Origin: Onthophagus taurus
Lineage: Eukaryota > Arthropoda > Insecta > Coleoptera > Scarabaeidae
Assembly (NCBI RefSeq): GCF_036711975.1
Contig: NC_091968.1
Coordinates: 17,112,001 to 17,176,000, forward strand
DNA length: 64,000 nucleotides
Direction of reading: 5' to 3'
The position numbers and the translations under genes were made by a program. The notes below the pieces were generated by a model, which saw only the letters and a program-made list of their open reading frames with translations, was not told the origin of the DNA and ran no database searches. Position 1 is the first letter of the stretch; each line of letters begins with the position of its first letter. Shown in pieces: positions 24,301-31,523 of this stretch.

Positions 24301-25826
24301 GCACCCATCTGGATTTCCCCGGATATGTTCTACTTTCGAAGATGGTGCTATTAGGATGCTTGTAGATCTACAATAAAGCTTTGCATGGCATCTAAACTTT
24401 TGTTGTCGATTATAACGATATTTAGTCAAACCCTTAATAATACAGATGATTGACCTCGTATTGAAAAGGTTTAAAAATCGCAAAGTGACTTATGATACCA
24501 GAAAAACAGTAAATCTGGCAACGCTACGAATGTATAATCTGGAATCTTTGTATCCCAAATTTTGTACGACTCTGGCTACTTATTTAGTAAGATAGTAAAT
24601 TAGGCGTTTCAAAGAGTTTTGTTCCACTCTGTATTAAAGAAAGGTGAATGAAAAGAAATGTTATTACTATAGCAAACATTGTCAGAAGTGTCTCCAAGCC
24701 ATTTTCCATTTATACAATAAGCAACGCCGCCTCCTATTAAATTGGTAGGTCTATATCCAGGGTTACATTTAACCGTAATACTTGTCCCTTTATCTACTGG
24801 ATCATTAGGAACATATTTGCGGCCGGTGGGAAAGTAACGTTGACCATTTGGTGGATGATTTAACAGACGACAACCGCCACTAAAAAATTAAAAAGAAAAA
24901 AACGATAAATAAAAAAACATCTGTGTAAGATTAAAAACATTTTCATACTCAGGTACATCACCGCCTGTAGATGGTGTAACTGGCACTACAACCGTTGTAA
25001 CCGGCACTACAACTGATGTAACCGGAGGTGTTGAGTCACATCCAAATTCATCGGAACCGTCTGCACATTCTTTGATACCATTGCATCGTGAGTTTTTATC
25101 CACGCAAGCGCCATAATTACATTTGATCAAGAAAGAAGCGCATACGTTTCCTCTGCACGAATCCACTGTTTCATCCGAACCATCACTACAGTCTTTTCGA
25201 CCATCGCATACTAAAAATGCGTTTATACACTCATCATTTTGGCAACGAAATTCAGTTGGGCTGAAATGAATATGTATGATTTAAAACAAATATATTATGT
25301 TGATTTTGTTTTATTACCTGCAAGCTGAAGAACCGGTTGTACAACCTTGCCCAGTTTCATCCGAATTATCAGCACAATCTTTAATACCATTACAGAGTTT
25401 TTCTTTGTTTATACAAGCTCCATAATTGCATTTAAATAAAAATGAAGGACATCTAAGTAAATAAAATAATTCGGTTAATTAAAAAAATTATTTTTTGCTT
25501 GACTCATTAGTTAACTAACGGAAGAGCAGAGCACATTTTCTCAGTTTCATCGGAACCATCCTTACACTCAACAGTGCCATCGCAAACATTATCCGTAGAG
25601 ATGCAGTCTCCATTCTCACAATTAAATCTTCAAATTAAGAAAATTACAATTATTTTTTTGATATCATTTCGGCGTTGATTTGGAGTTGTAAATTTATGTC
25701 AACCATTTTTATAATACTTATAAAGGTTAATGATACTTTACCCACAGTTTTGTCTTTTTACTCTGCTTAATGTGGAATTATAACTAGGAAATTTCCAAAA
25801 ATTGTGGGCTTCCGAAAATGAAATAC
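5296..25826 (-). CDS. Modular serine protease (MSP / ModSP / HP14 family), 11 coding exons found, first exon missing
   Basis: Exons, 5' to 3' on the minus strand: 25826-25742, 25627-25520, 25452-25318, 25260-24949, 24879-24668, 16985-16785, 6349-6197, 6134-6007, 5939-5763, 5709-5544, 5489-5296. All introns are GT-AG and the phases match at each of the ten joins. The sum is about 622 residues plus stop, close to known insect MSPs (~600-650). Domains: four LDLa (~residues 26-215), a Thr/Val/Pro linker, sushi, a Wonton-like Cys-rich domain, S1 protease (~last 270). In insects this protease is the initiator of the cascade linking peptidoglycan or glucan recognition to Spaetzle and Toll, and is secreted into haemolymph. 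The signal-peptide exon must lie upstream of 25826 and was not found. Introns hold many transposons. Confidence 0.88.
6350..6824. other. Intron sequence of the modular protease, no feature seen
   Basis: AT-rich, no recognisable coding motif or repeat between the ECGLKR exon acceptor (6350) and the 3' end of the LINE at 6825. Confidence 0.6.
6825..7497 (-). pseudogene. 3' part of a Jockey-like LINE (RT thumb and C-terminus)
   Basis: Reads EVVAANKLQLALNSIENW, then LIKLNTNKSTYINF, then a tail with CIVNSPWYIRNTDLYRDL and a stop at 6825. These are the typical C-terminal blocks of Jockey-clade RTs. It continues the LINE at 9532-12165; the region between them is filled by inserted elements and lacks the part of RT with the YADD box, so ~130 residues were deleted. 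Inactive. Confidence 0.75.
7498..7887. mobile_element. Insertion fragment between LINE and foldback element
   Basis: Not LINE sequence. Its right end (7810-7887) resembles the terminal part of the neighbouring foldback element (Ser/Phe-poor, TATCTCTTTTAGTTTC words), so it may be a truncated relative. Its left boundary is approximate. Confidence 0.35.
7890..9529. mobile_element. Long-TIR foldback MITE with TA target, inside the LINE
   Basis: Ends are CAGGGTGGGCAAATTTGGG and its reverse complement, flanked by TA on both sides (7888-7889, 9530-9531). The inverted arms run for about 450-500 bp (7890-8335 and about 9005-9529) with a ~670-bp unique centre. No coding capacity is visible. TA target and CAGGGTG start point to a nonautonomous Tc1/mariner relative. 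Confidence 0.75.
9532..11345 (-). pseudogene. Jockey-like LINE ORF2: endonuclease and N-terminal RT
   Basis: Starts at ATG 11345-11343, overlapping the end of ORF1 by a few bases. N-terminus KIMLWNSNGFRQH is the first motif of AP-type endonucleases; ISETPF, GGSAVIIKR and GDFNAKH..W follow (to about 10900), then a DLDHS motif near 10700. RT begins with KKSVGYDLINGETLKH (~10000), PGKSPTDVTSYRPISLLP (~9800), FGFRNKHATIDQVHRI and the first catalytic Asp in LDVAQAFDKVW (~9610). Several frameshifts separate these blocks. The rest of RT is partly deleted and resumes at 7497 beyond inserted elements. Confidence 0.8.
11338..12165 (-). CDS. Jockey-like LINE ORF1 (nucleocapsid-like, CCHC zinc knuckles)
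   Basis: Open frame from about 12165 (upstream start not fixed) to a stop at 11338; an internal ATG is at 12042. Residues around 110-165 hold three Cys/His clusters: CKRCQGWSHTKAYC, CVKCAGEHWTSEC and a degenerate third (NCEENHPANYRGC). These bind RNA in LINE ORF1 proteins. A VAKKMHKR..LERKYNI region before them is the usual basic domain of insect Jockey ORF1. It overlaps ORF2 by 8 bp, a common arrangement in Jockey-clade elements. The 5' end of the LINE is near 12165-12200. Confidence 0.8.
   Translation of the reverse strand, partial: YDDIYKLLKSVIKDGFFTHALNNGTVKLNLNSEEKYREASKMLTENNLSWSTYENKQTINRKVVAKKMHKRCDVNDIKDDLLERKYNICRVTQMLKYKTKDPLPLYILDFAPSDDVKRIHEITNILGMRDKIEEYRKPKQMPQCKRCQGWSHTKAYCHKNPRCVKCAGEHWTSECTKAKEIPAKWFNCEENHPANYRGCIVIKELQAIRNKKTVNSNKIKPGVSVSTLIDMKADSKLGLILEKILQETIKPLYARLDFIESNLNQGAIQKRKQNV
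12320..12800 (-). pseudogene. Fragment of the uncharacterised mobile gene family seen again at 46839-48725
   Basis: Read downward: LGPSKKSADILASRL (~12750), SYFRSRKS, then KCVLLHNENLFGSVPIG (~12500) and YHIHQWIVCVDFKMGCFL ending near 12335. The same ordered blocks (AVLLHNEN..PSIPIAH..EWTVCADLK) occur in the copy at 47530-47700. Stops and shifts break the frame. The family is multi-copy in insect genomes and uncharacterised as far as I know. Confidence 0.65.
12860..13249. other. No feature recognised
   Basis: AT-rich DNA between the gene-family fragment and the tandem array, with no ORF or repeat that I can name. Confidence 0.5.
13250..14760. repeat. Diverged AT-rich tandem array, ~180-bp monomer
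   Basis: The word GATATGRTAT..TGTTAAATT recurs at about 13290, 13470, 13659, 13822, 14005, 14187, 14368, 14480 and 14629. Most spacings are 163-189 bp; the 14480 copy marks a shortened unit. Each monomer also holds TTCTAGTTTATGA, ATAATATTATTGAAATT and AATTTTCAAAAAAT. Identity between monomers looks like 75-90%. It lies in the intron between the Wonton-like and protease exons. Confidence 0.85.
14761..16784. other. Intron sequence, nothing recognised
   Basis: No domain, TIR pair or tandem repeat was recognised here on either strand; short chance ORFs only. Confidence 0.45.
16785..16985 (-). CDS. Exon 6 of the modular protease: second Cys-rich (Wonton-like) domain
   Basis: A 201-bp exon with acceptor ..CTTTTAG and donor GTCAGA. 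It encodes KGCPPLIDSTFVAHC, VNCSAAIEGTVANVEC and QCSAGQWYPNVGSC: six Cys in a sushi-like spacing with a long first loop, as in the Wonton domain of Manduca HP14. Entry phase (A|AA) fits the sushi exon 7.7 kb upstream, and exit phase (G|AA) gives CDAECG across the next join 10.4 kb downstream. Confidence 0.85.
17300..17493. repeat. Two direct copies of a ~75-bp repeat
   Basis: AAGGCC..CAACAATGTG..TTTGGGTTGSTATGATATTAATTG occurs at 17300-17372 and 17414-17493, each ending in a CTCG-rich piece. Function unknown. Confidence 0.6.
17494..18177. other. Intron sequence, nothing recognised
   Basis: No supported feature on either strand. Confidence 0.45.
18178..20022 (+). pseudogene. LINE reverse transcriptase (CR1/Jockey-superfamily type), decayed
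   Basis: Plus-strand blocks in order: SSSAGHEG (~18250), VFPSSWKIAHVIPLKKKS (~18360-18400), LRPISLL (~18430), LLDFSRAFDTVNHELL with the first catalytic Asp (~18640), CGVPQGSGISPILFVLY (~18800), FYADDTQLYLSF with the YADD box (~18900), then LNYCDVLYGP and VQRVQNACLRLIFGVPR (~19210-19310). Several stops and frameshifts. The element ends in an (ATT)n microsatellite at about 19998-20022, typical of LINE tails. The 5' part with endonuclease is absent. Confidence 0.75.
20023..21380. other. Unassigned intron DNA with piggyBac-like terminal words
   Basis: At 20813-20816 a TTAA is followed on the minus strand by TCCTTTAAGGACC, and at 20390-20415 a CCCTTTTAACTGCCAGGCAC-like word occurs; both look like piggyBac/MITE ends but do not pair. 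At 21100-21220 a Ser/Glu-rich, Lys/Arg-rich frame could be a transposase N-terminus. None of these is strong. Confidence 0.25.
21400..21668 (-). pseudogene. Jockey-like LINE, RT fragment after the YADD box
   Basis: Reads GRYADDTALLAV just below 21660 and then a decayed thumb region. It continues the LINE at 23496-24270, from which it is separated by the Tc1-like element. Confidence 0.6.
21669..23495 (+). mobile_element. Decayed Tc1/IS630-like transposon
   Basis: Imperfect TIRs (CTASTAKCC..AAAAGTCAAGGC at 21669 and its reverse complement ending at 23495) continue inward with TTTAGAGATCRATATCTTC. Between them, 21890-22520, plus-strand frames show remnants of a DDE transposase: DQAPYYV, then WLPVAHCKFNVIEVIWAYVK, the region with the last catalytic residue. 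Frames are broken. A hairpin MITE (22670-23193) was inserted near the right end. The whole element interrupts a Jockey-like LINE. Confidence 0.65.
22670..23193. mobile_element. 0.5-kb hairpin MITE (near full-length palindrome)
   Basis: Arms 22670-22914 and 22945-23193 are inverted copies separated by ~30 bp. The ends read GAAAATCGCGGTTTAGTAAGA. It has no coding capacity. RNA from it would fold into a ~245-bp stem. Confidence 0.85.
23496..24270 (-). pseudogene. Jockey-like LINE, N-terminal RT fragment
   Basis: From 24270 down: LWKATKKL-like, NNNELWARHKVTLFAENW, NPKKTPKFDLITGKSL, VMLTYLFNAAF, KVAEVIM and LLPIVSKFF. This matches the start of Jockey RT and stops at the Tc1-like element at 23495. 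Frames are heavily broken. Confidence 0.6.
24271..24667. other. Intron sequence, nothing recognised
   Basis: No supported feature between the LINE remnant and the sushi-exon donor (GTAATAAC at 24660-24667, minus). Confidence 0.5.
24668..25826 (-). CDS. Exons 2-6 region of the modular protease: four LDLa domains and sushi
   Basis: Five exons (25826-25742, 25627-25520, 25452-25318, 25260-24949, 24879-24668). The first carries a short N-terminal stretch, [17 protein letters not shown]. Each LDLa has six Cys and a calcium-binding box: [52 protein letters not shown]. The fourth is followed by a 30-residue Thr/Val/Pro linker with repeated VVVPVT. The sushi exon shows GGCRLLNHPPNGQ, VKCNPGY and AYCINGKW. 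LDLa and sushi domains in MSPs bind the upstream recognition proteins (PGRP/GNBP). No frame break is seen. Confidence 0.9.
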
Positions 25827-26189
25827 CTAGAAATTTAAAAAACAATGCGTAATATAAATATTAAAAAATTTAATGTATTCAAAAGTAAAGTTTTGGAAAT
25901 TTTTTAAGCATCAAGATTGCTTTATTGCAGATTGAAGTATCAAAATGATCAAGATTTTAGTCAATCACCAAGTCAATCTGACTTAGTTCACCTGGAAGCT
26001 ACGAGGATTGCTATTTCGATCGCCAGTGATGAAAAATCACTAATAATCGTCCTAAGCACAAAGAAAACGATCGATTTCCTCCATTTACATCTAACTAAGC
26101 AAGTTCATATGACTAACGATGGTCCGAAGACTAATTCAAATGTCTGAAAGACCATTTAAGAAACTTGCAAATCCATCACCTACCAAGTT
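25827..26189. other. Intron upstream of the first identified exon
   Basis: Begins with a good acceptor tract (TTTTTTAAATTTCTAG on the minus strand). No signal-peptide exon with a matching 1-nt exit phase was recognised here. Confidence 0.5.
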
Positions 26190-27600
26190 AGTGCAGAAAC
26201 CCAGCTATAATGGAAAAACTTAATAATGTTGTTATCGAGACCAAGCCCATATACATGAAAATATGGGTTACGATATGGTGTAGGAATAATGAGCTCACTA
26301 TTAATCCGAACAAAGTAGAAATAGTCCATTCAGTTGGAGAACGAAGCTTTAATTAAAAGTTCCATTGAAGAACTTAATTGAGTGATTATACAGATCTGCC
26401 ATAGGCTCCTTAAAAGGAAGTGGGGTCTTAAACCACGACTGGCTCACTGGGCCTATGTGGCAATAATCAGATCCATGGTCGCCTCTGCTTCATTAGTTTG
26501 GTGGTCAAAAATAAATCACAAGGCAGCACAACAATAGTTGACACAAATCGAGCGGCTTGCATGTCTTAATATAACGGGTGCAATGAGATCTTGCCCGATG
26601 GCTACCCTTGAAGATCTACTCGGTCTTACATCACTTCACTTGTATATACAAAAAGAAGCAGCTAGCTTTGTCACTAAAGCCATGCTCTTCACGCGAACCC
26701 ATACCTAAACCACTTGATTCAAATTAAAACAGATCTTATACCCAAGAAATATAATTTCTATCAACCATATAGACTAAAATTTATGTTTGAGACCATTTAG
26801 TCATCCTCATGTTTGATGGACGAAGGGTGAACCTCAACTCAAAAGAGATTAAATGCCCTAAAGCTGGGATACAATCATTTTTCATGCTGAAGTTTTTGTC
26901 AGAAACTTCTACACCGTTTTGAACCAAGAAAAGAGTTAGGAAGGGGCACCGATAATCGTCTTTGCGGAGAGTTGGGTTGCCCTAAAGGCAATTCAGGTCT
27001 ACACGTGAGAATCCGCAATAGTCAAGGAATGTACCGATAACCTAAGAAAACTCGCTAGGGATAATTAAGTTACTCTATGGTAGGTTTCAGATCAAAGAGG
27101 CAGCGAATATGCTCTTTATTGGACTCCAACCCGGCTGTAAACTACAAAAAAGCCACTTAAAGCAGGTGATTAACACATGGGAGAACTTAAAAGAAGCCTT
27201 GCGCTGGAAAGAATTTCCAGGGCACATGCAGGCGAAGAGTATGATAACTCTGTCGCAAAAGAAAACCAAAGAGGTTTTTTACCTCAACAAAGAGGACTTA
27301 AGGTCGCTCTCAGATTTCCTGACCTGAGCTGAGGATCAAATTTATCGACTTTGCAACGACAAGTCAGAGACTACTGAACATATTCCTTGTGATACAAAAC
27401 TTTCGGAAATGTTTGCTTGATACCTACTGACATAAAGGAACAAGACTTTGGAATAATACTAAGGTTCAAAACAAAGACCTAGATCTGCCCTAAATCTAAA
27501 GAATTAAAAATTGGAGAAACAATTGCTTTTCGAAAAGGAAAAGTTTGTGGAATGATAAGAAAGATCTGTTAGCTATATCATTTACAGTGCATCAATAGTG
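26190..27600 (+). pseudogene. I/R1-like LINE, C-terminal RT and RNase H region, decayed
   Basis: Plus-strand blocks: WCRNNELTINPNKVEIV (~26270), GLKPRLAHWAYVAIIRSM (~26440), ASLVWW and IERLACLNITGAMRSCP (~26550), LTSLHLYIQKEA (~26640), DGRRVNLNSKEIKCPK (~26820), then FIGLQPGCKLQK (~27120) and RLCNDKSETTEHIPC (~27340). The last part resembles the region between RNase H and the C-terminal zinc motif in I-group LINEs. Many stops. Confidence 0.65.
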
Positions 27601-28302
27601 AATGTAGAGAACTGCAAAGAAACAAAAAAACGTCAACTTGCGTTGGATTATAACCAGATCATCCTATGTTGGTTGTACCTTGAAAAAGAGGAAAAATAAT
27701 ATAAAAAGGCTTTCATTCACCTCTTAGGTCTGCCAATATTGAATGTATTAATCTTTACAAAAAATCTGGCTGTGAAACTCTCCATTACAAAATATAAAAC
27801 TACCACGATTTCAAGAATAGACTCAATATATAAATACTCAATATATTGTACCTGGAATAACGTTACCCAACACACTATATCTGGAATCCCTGATCTAGCA
27901 AAGAATCTTGATCTGATAGAACATTCCATATGGCCATACTTAAAGTTATTTACCCTATTGAACAAAGATGACTTTGCACAATATCTCAAATGGATATTGT
28001 GCAATACACATAACCTAACCCAACATAATTTACCAGGAAGTCCTGGATATTAAATGCAATAGATGCTTGATATGAACAACGTAGTAATCATAATAATTAA
28101 CTACAATTATTAATAAAACACTGCAGGAATTTATAATTTACACACTGTTGATACAGATAGAGTAGCAGAGGAAATTTTCAACAGTATCTGCACTTTTGGG
28201 CAATCACAATCTATGCGTTTCCTAGGTTTTTCTCGGTTAGTTATTCTCAAATCTTTCTTCTCGCCGTCTCGTTTGTTTTCAGTTTCGTAATTATCTGTAT
28301 TA
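27601..28302. other. Unassigned flank of the hAT element
   Basis: AT-rich; two overlapping chance ORFs on opposite strands (27717-28053) but no known motif. Confidence 0.4.
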
Positions 28303-28629
28303 TTATAGATCAGCGATTCCCAACCGGTGGGTCGCGACCCACAAGGGTGTCATATTTTACTTAAATAAGTTTGACTCAACGAAACTGTTGCTTATTATTT
28401 TTCTTCTTTGCAACAAATGAGCAAACGAACCTAGCTTCGAATCTAGTTTTATAATATATCGCACAAGTATAAGTGTTTGTTTATAGTGTTCTTAGATTAC
28501 GTCTAAAACCGTCTGTTCTATTATTTACTGTTTTGGTAAGTAACAATATAAAATATTATTAATTCCAAATATTTAAACACTACTATTCTTTTAAATTTTC
28601 AGTGAAGATTTTATTTTAAAATTAAAATC

Positions 28630-29862
28630 ATGGAGAAAAAGAAAATATTCTGAGAATTATTTAAAGTTTGGATTTACGGTCGTTATTAATAACGGGACAG
28701 AAGCGCCACAGTGTGTTTTATGCAATGCTGTTTTGAGTTCTGAGTCTATGAAACCTTCAAAACTTAAACGCCACTTAGAAACAAAACATTCCGAATATAT
28801 TACTAAAGACTTGGACTTTTTTAAACGGCATGAGAGTGCCTTAAAACAACAAAAATTGGATTTTACTAGGTCGTTTCAACAACAAAACCAAGCTGTAGTT
28901 CAAGCATCATATGAAATTGCATTGGAAGTTGCAAAAAATAAAAAAAACCCATACAATTGCAGAAACCCTTATTAAAGTCCGTTAAGCTAATTCTTGATGA
29001 TACGAGTGAGACTAAAATGCGTAATATATTCTTATTCAACAACACAATTCAAAGGCGCATTTCAGACATGTCCAAAGACGTGTTGGAACAAATTTTATCT
29101 GAAATAAAGGCGTCTCCTGTGTTTTCAATTCAACTTGACGAGTCCACTGACGTTAGTTCATGTTCCCAATTATTAGTTTTCGTAAGATATATTCACTCGG
29201 ACCGTATCAAAGAAGAGTTTCTGTTTTGCAAACCCCTAAAAACAACTACGAAAGGTCAAAATGTCATGGATATGATAAGTTCGCTTTTTGAAAGTAATGA
29301 TTTACAGTGGAAAAAATTACGTGGAATATGCACTGACGGAGCACCAGCAATGCTTGGATGTAGTCTGGCTTTCAATCAAAAATTAATTGCACCGCAAGCA
29401 AAGGGAATACATTATATGATTCACCGATATACCCTTGCCAGTAAGACACTCCTCAAGCATCTGCAAGAAGTCCTCAACTCTTTGGTAACAATTGTCAATT
29501 ACATAAAAAGTAGTGCTCTAAATACGCGTTTGTTCAAGGAATTTTGCAAAAATATGAACACAGATCATGAAGTTCTTCTCTTTTATACTGCTGTGCGTTG
29601 GTTGTCAAAAGGAAATGTTGTTGGCCGCGTATATGCATTGGAAAAAGAAAGTTTTTAGAATTAAAAGACAAACATGACCTTGTGATTCATTTTAATAACA
29701 AGAATTGAATCCAAGGGTAGCGTATTTATCCGATATTTTAGATCAGCTAAACAACCTTCAAGCACTTGAGTGTGAAATCCAGCGTTATTTTCCAGAATTC
29801 TCTGAGCAAGAAGCTGCATTTGTGCGAAAGCCTTTTCATGCTTTCATCGATATAACCGAAAT
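28630..29862 (+). pseudogene. hAT transposase, N-terminal three quarters (BED finger to insertion domain)
   Basis: ATG at 28630 follows an intron acceptor (TTTTCAG). A 1-bp shift after four codons is needed to enter the main frame. BED zinc finger: CVLCNAVL with HLETKH (28715-28790). RNase H-like core: first Asp in QLDESTDVSS (~29130), second in GICTDGAPAMLGC (~29325), then RWLSKG (~29600). Further shifts occur at ~28955 and ~29658. Coding stops being recognisable at ~29862 (DITEI), where a LINE is inserted. The family belongs to the ZBED5/FAM200-type hATs. Confidence 0.85.
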
Positions 29863-29864
29863 TG

Positions 29865-31118
29865 AGACAGTAGCAGAGAGGGGAGGTAGAGATAGATAGA
29901 TATATAAAGGCCAGGAGAAAATGCAAAGAGGGAGCTGAAGGAAAGGGAGGCTGAGAAGATTCGAAGATGGAGTTGAAAGAGGAAAATGAGGTATGGAGAT
30001 ACTTAAAGAGGATGAGGAAGGGAAGAGAGGAAGTCGGCAGAGATATACAAATAACTGAATGGAGAACCTACTTCATGGGATTGTTGGGAGGGGTGGAAGA
30101 GAGAAGACTGGGGGATGGAGAGCGAGGGGTGCAAGCAGGAAAAGAGATAACACTGGAAGAAATGGAGGCAGTGTTGAGGGGACTGAAAAGGAGAAGGGCT
30201 CCAAGAGAGGATGAGATCCAAACTGAGGCATGGTTGGAGGCGACGGAAACGGTGATGAAGAAGCTATGGAAGGTAATAAACGTGGAGGATGGGAATAATA
30301 TGCCCACTGTATAAAAAGGGAAATAAAGGGGTGGTGAGTAATTATAGAGGGATCACCCTGTTGGACACAACTTTCAAAATTTATGCAAAGATACTGCTGG
30401 GGAGGTTGGAAGAGGAAATGGCGAGGGGAGAATTATTGCCGGATGTTGACAATATATACATTCTGAAACACCTGGTAGATAGGGAGTTGAACAAGAAGGG
30501 GGGAAAGCTGTATACATTGTTTATTGACCTGAAGGCTGCATTCGATAACGTGGATAGAGAGAAGTTGTGGGAGGAAATGAGGAAGAGTGGTATAACAGAA
30601 CAACTGATAGGGAGGGTGAAGGAGATGTACAGGGAGGCGATGGCCAAGGTTAAAGTGGGGGAAGAGTTAAGTGAGGTATTCTGGACGACAAAGCGATTGA
30701 GACAGGGGTGCCCGCTTAGTCCCACACTATTTGCAATATATACGGCGGACTTGGAAAAGAGACTTGCGAAGGGGCAAATTGGTGGGGTGGTGATAAGAGG
30801 AACAAAGGTGCACGCCTTGGCGTACGCGGACGATTTGGTGGTCGTGGCTAGAGAGGCGGTGGAGATGAAGGAGATGATGAGGTGCCTGGAAAGATATTTT
30901 AAAGCGAAGGTGTTGGAGGTAAACGTCGAGAAAACAAAGATAATGAAGTTCTGCAAAGGGAGAAGAAGAAAGAAGGAGGAATGGAGGTGGCAGGGAAGAG
31001 AGATAGGGCAAGTGAAAGAGTACACGTACCTGGGATATGGTTTCCCGGAATGTAATAAGATCGGGGCGCACGTGAGGGCGATGGCAAAAGGAACATCTGG
31101 AGGTGTATATACAGGATG
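29865..31118 (+). pseudogene. GA-rich LINE reverse transcriptase fragment inserted in the hAT gene
   Basis: Blocks: RGLKRRRAPREDEI (~30190), YKKGNKGVVSNYRGITLLD (~30310), YTLFIDLKAAFDNVDREKL with first Asp (~30520), LRQGCPLSPTLFAIY (~30700), LAYADDLVVVA with YADD (~30820), YTYLGYGF (~31030). One long frame (30289-31119) covers most RT motifs and looks young, but a short in-frame loss occurs at about 30440 between LLPD and DNIYIL, where the usual AGFR box should be. The 5' end and 3' end are missing. The plus strand is very rich in G and A, unlike all neighbours. Confidence 0.8.
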
Positions 31119-31517
31119 ATTCAAAAAACCGCTGACAAATTTCTAGGGCAGGTAATATGTACATCAAAAATTAAGATGAAAAGTCTTAATATACACAGTT
31201 AATCAATTAATATACATGGGTTGGGTTAATTACATGGGGATTGCGTTGATCAAAATTTTATAAGAGGCCAATTGATAGATAATTGATCACTTTAAACGAA
31301 AATACTGCTCGTTTGACAAAATTAGCAATGGAGTAGTCAATATTTTTAAAAAAGGACTTTTTATTGCATATAATGTATAATTTTAAAGAAACTTTGACCA
31401 GCTATATCTCGTTAAGAAGGCATTTGCGACCTCAAATAGTAAATTAAGAGTATTCATCTTAATTTTTGATGTATCATCTACTCTAGAAGTATGTCAGCGG
31501 TTTTTTGAATCATCCTG
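31112..31517. mobile_element. 406-bp MITE with TA target
   Basis: TIR CAGGATGATTCAAAAAACCG at the left and its reverse complement at the right, flanked by TA (31110-31111, 31518-31519). Inserted at the end of the LINE fragment, directly next to the mariner. Confidence 0.8.
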
Positions 31518-31523
31518 TATATA

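Noticed and set aside
27717..28053. Overlapping ORFs of ~100 codons on both strands
   Set aside because: Mirror-image AT-rich frames without motif; not supported as genes.
30381..31124. Long minus-strand ORFs (247 and 146 codons) over the GA-rich LINE
   Set aside because: They are antisense shadows of the RT frame, caused by the lack of T-rich codons on the purine-rich strand.
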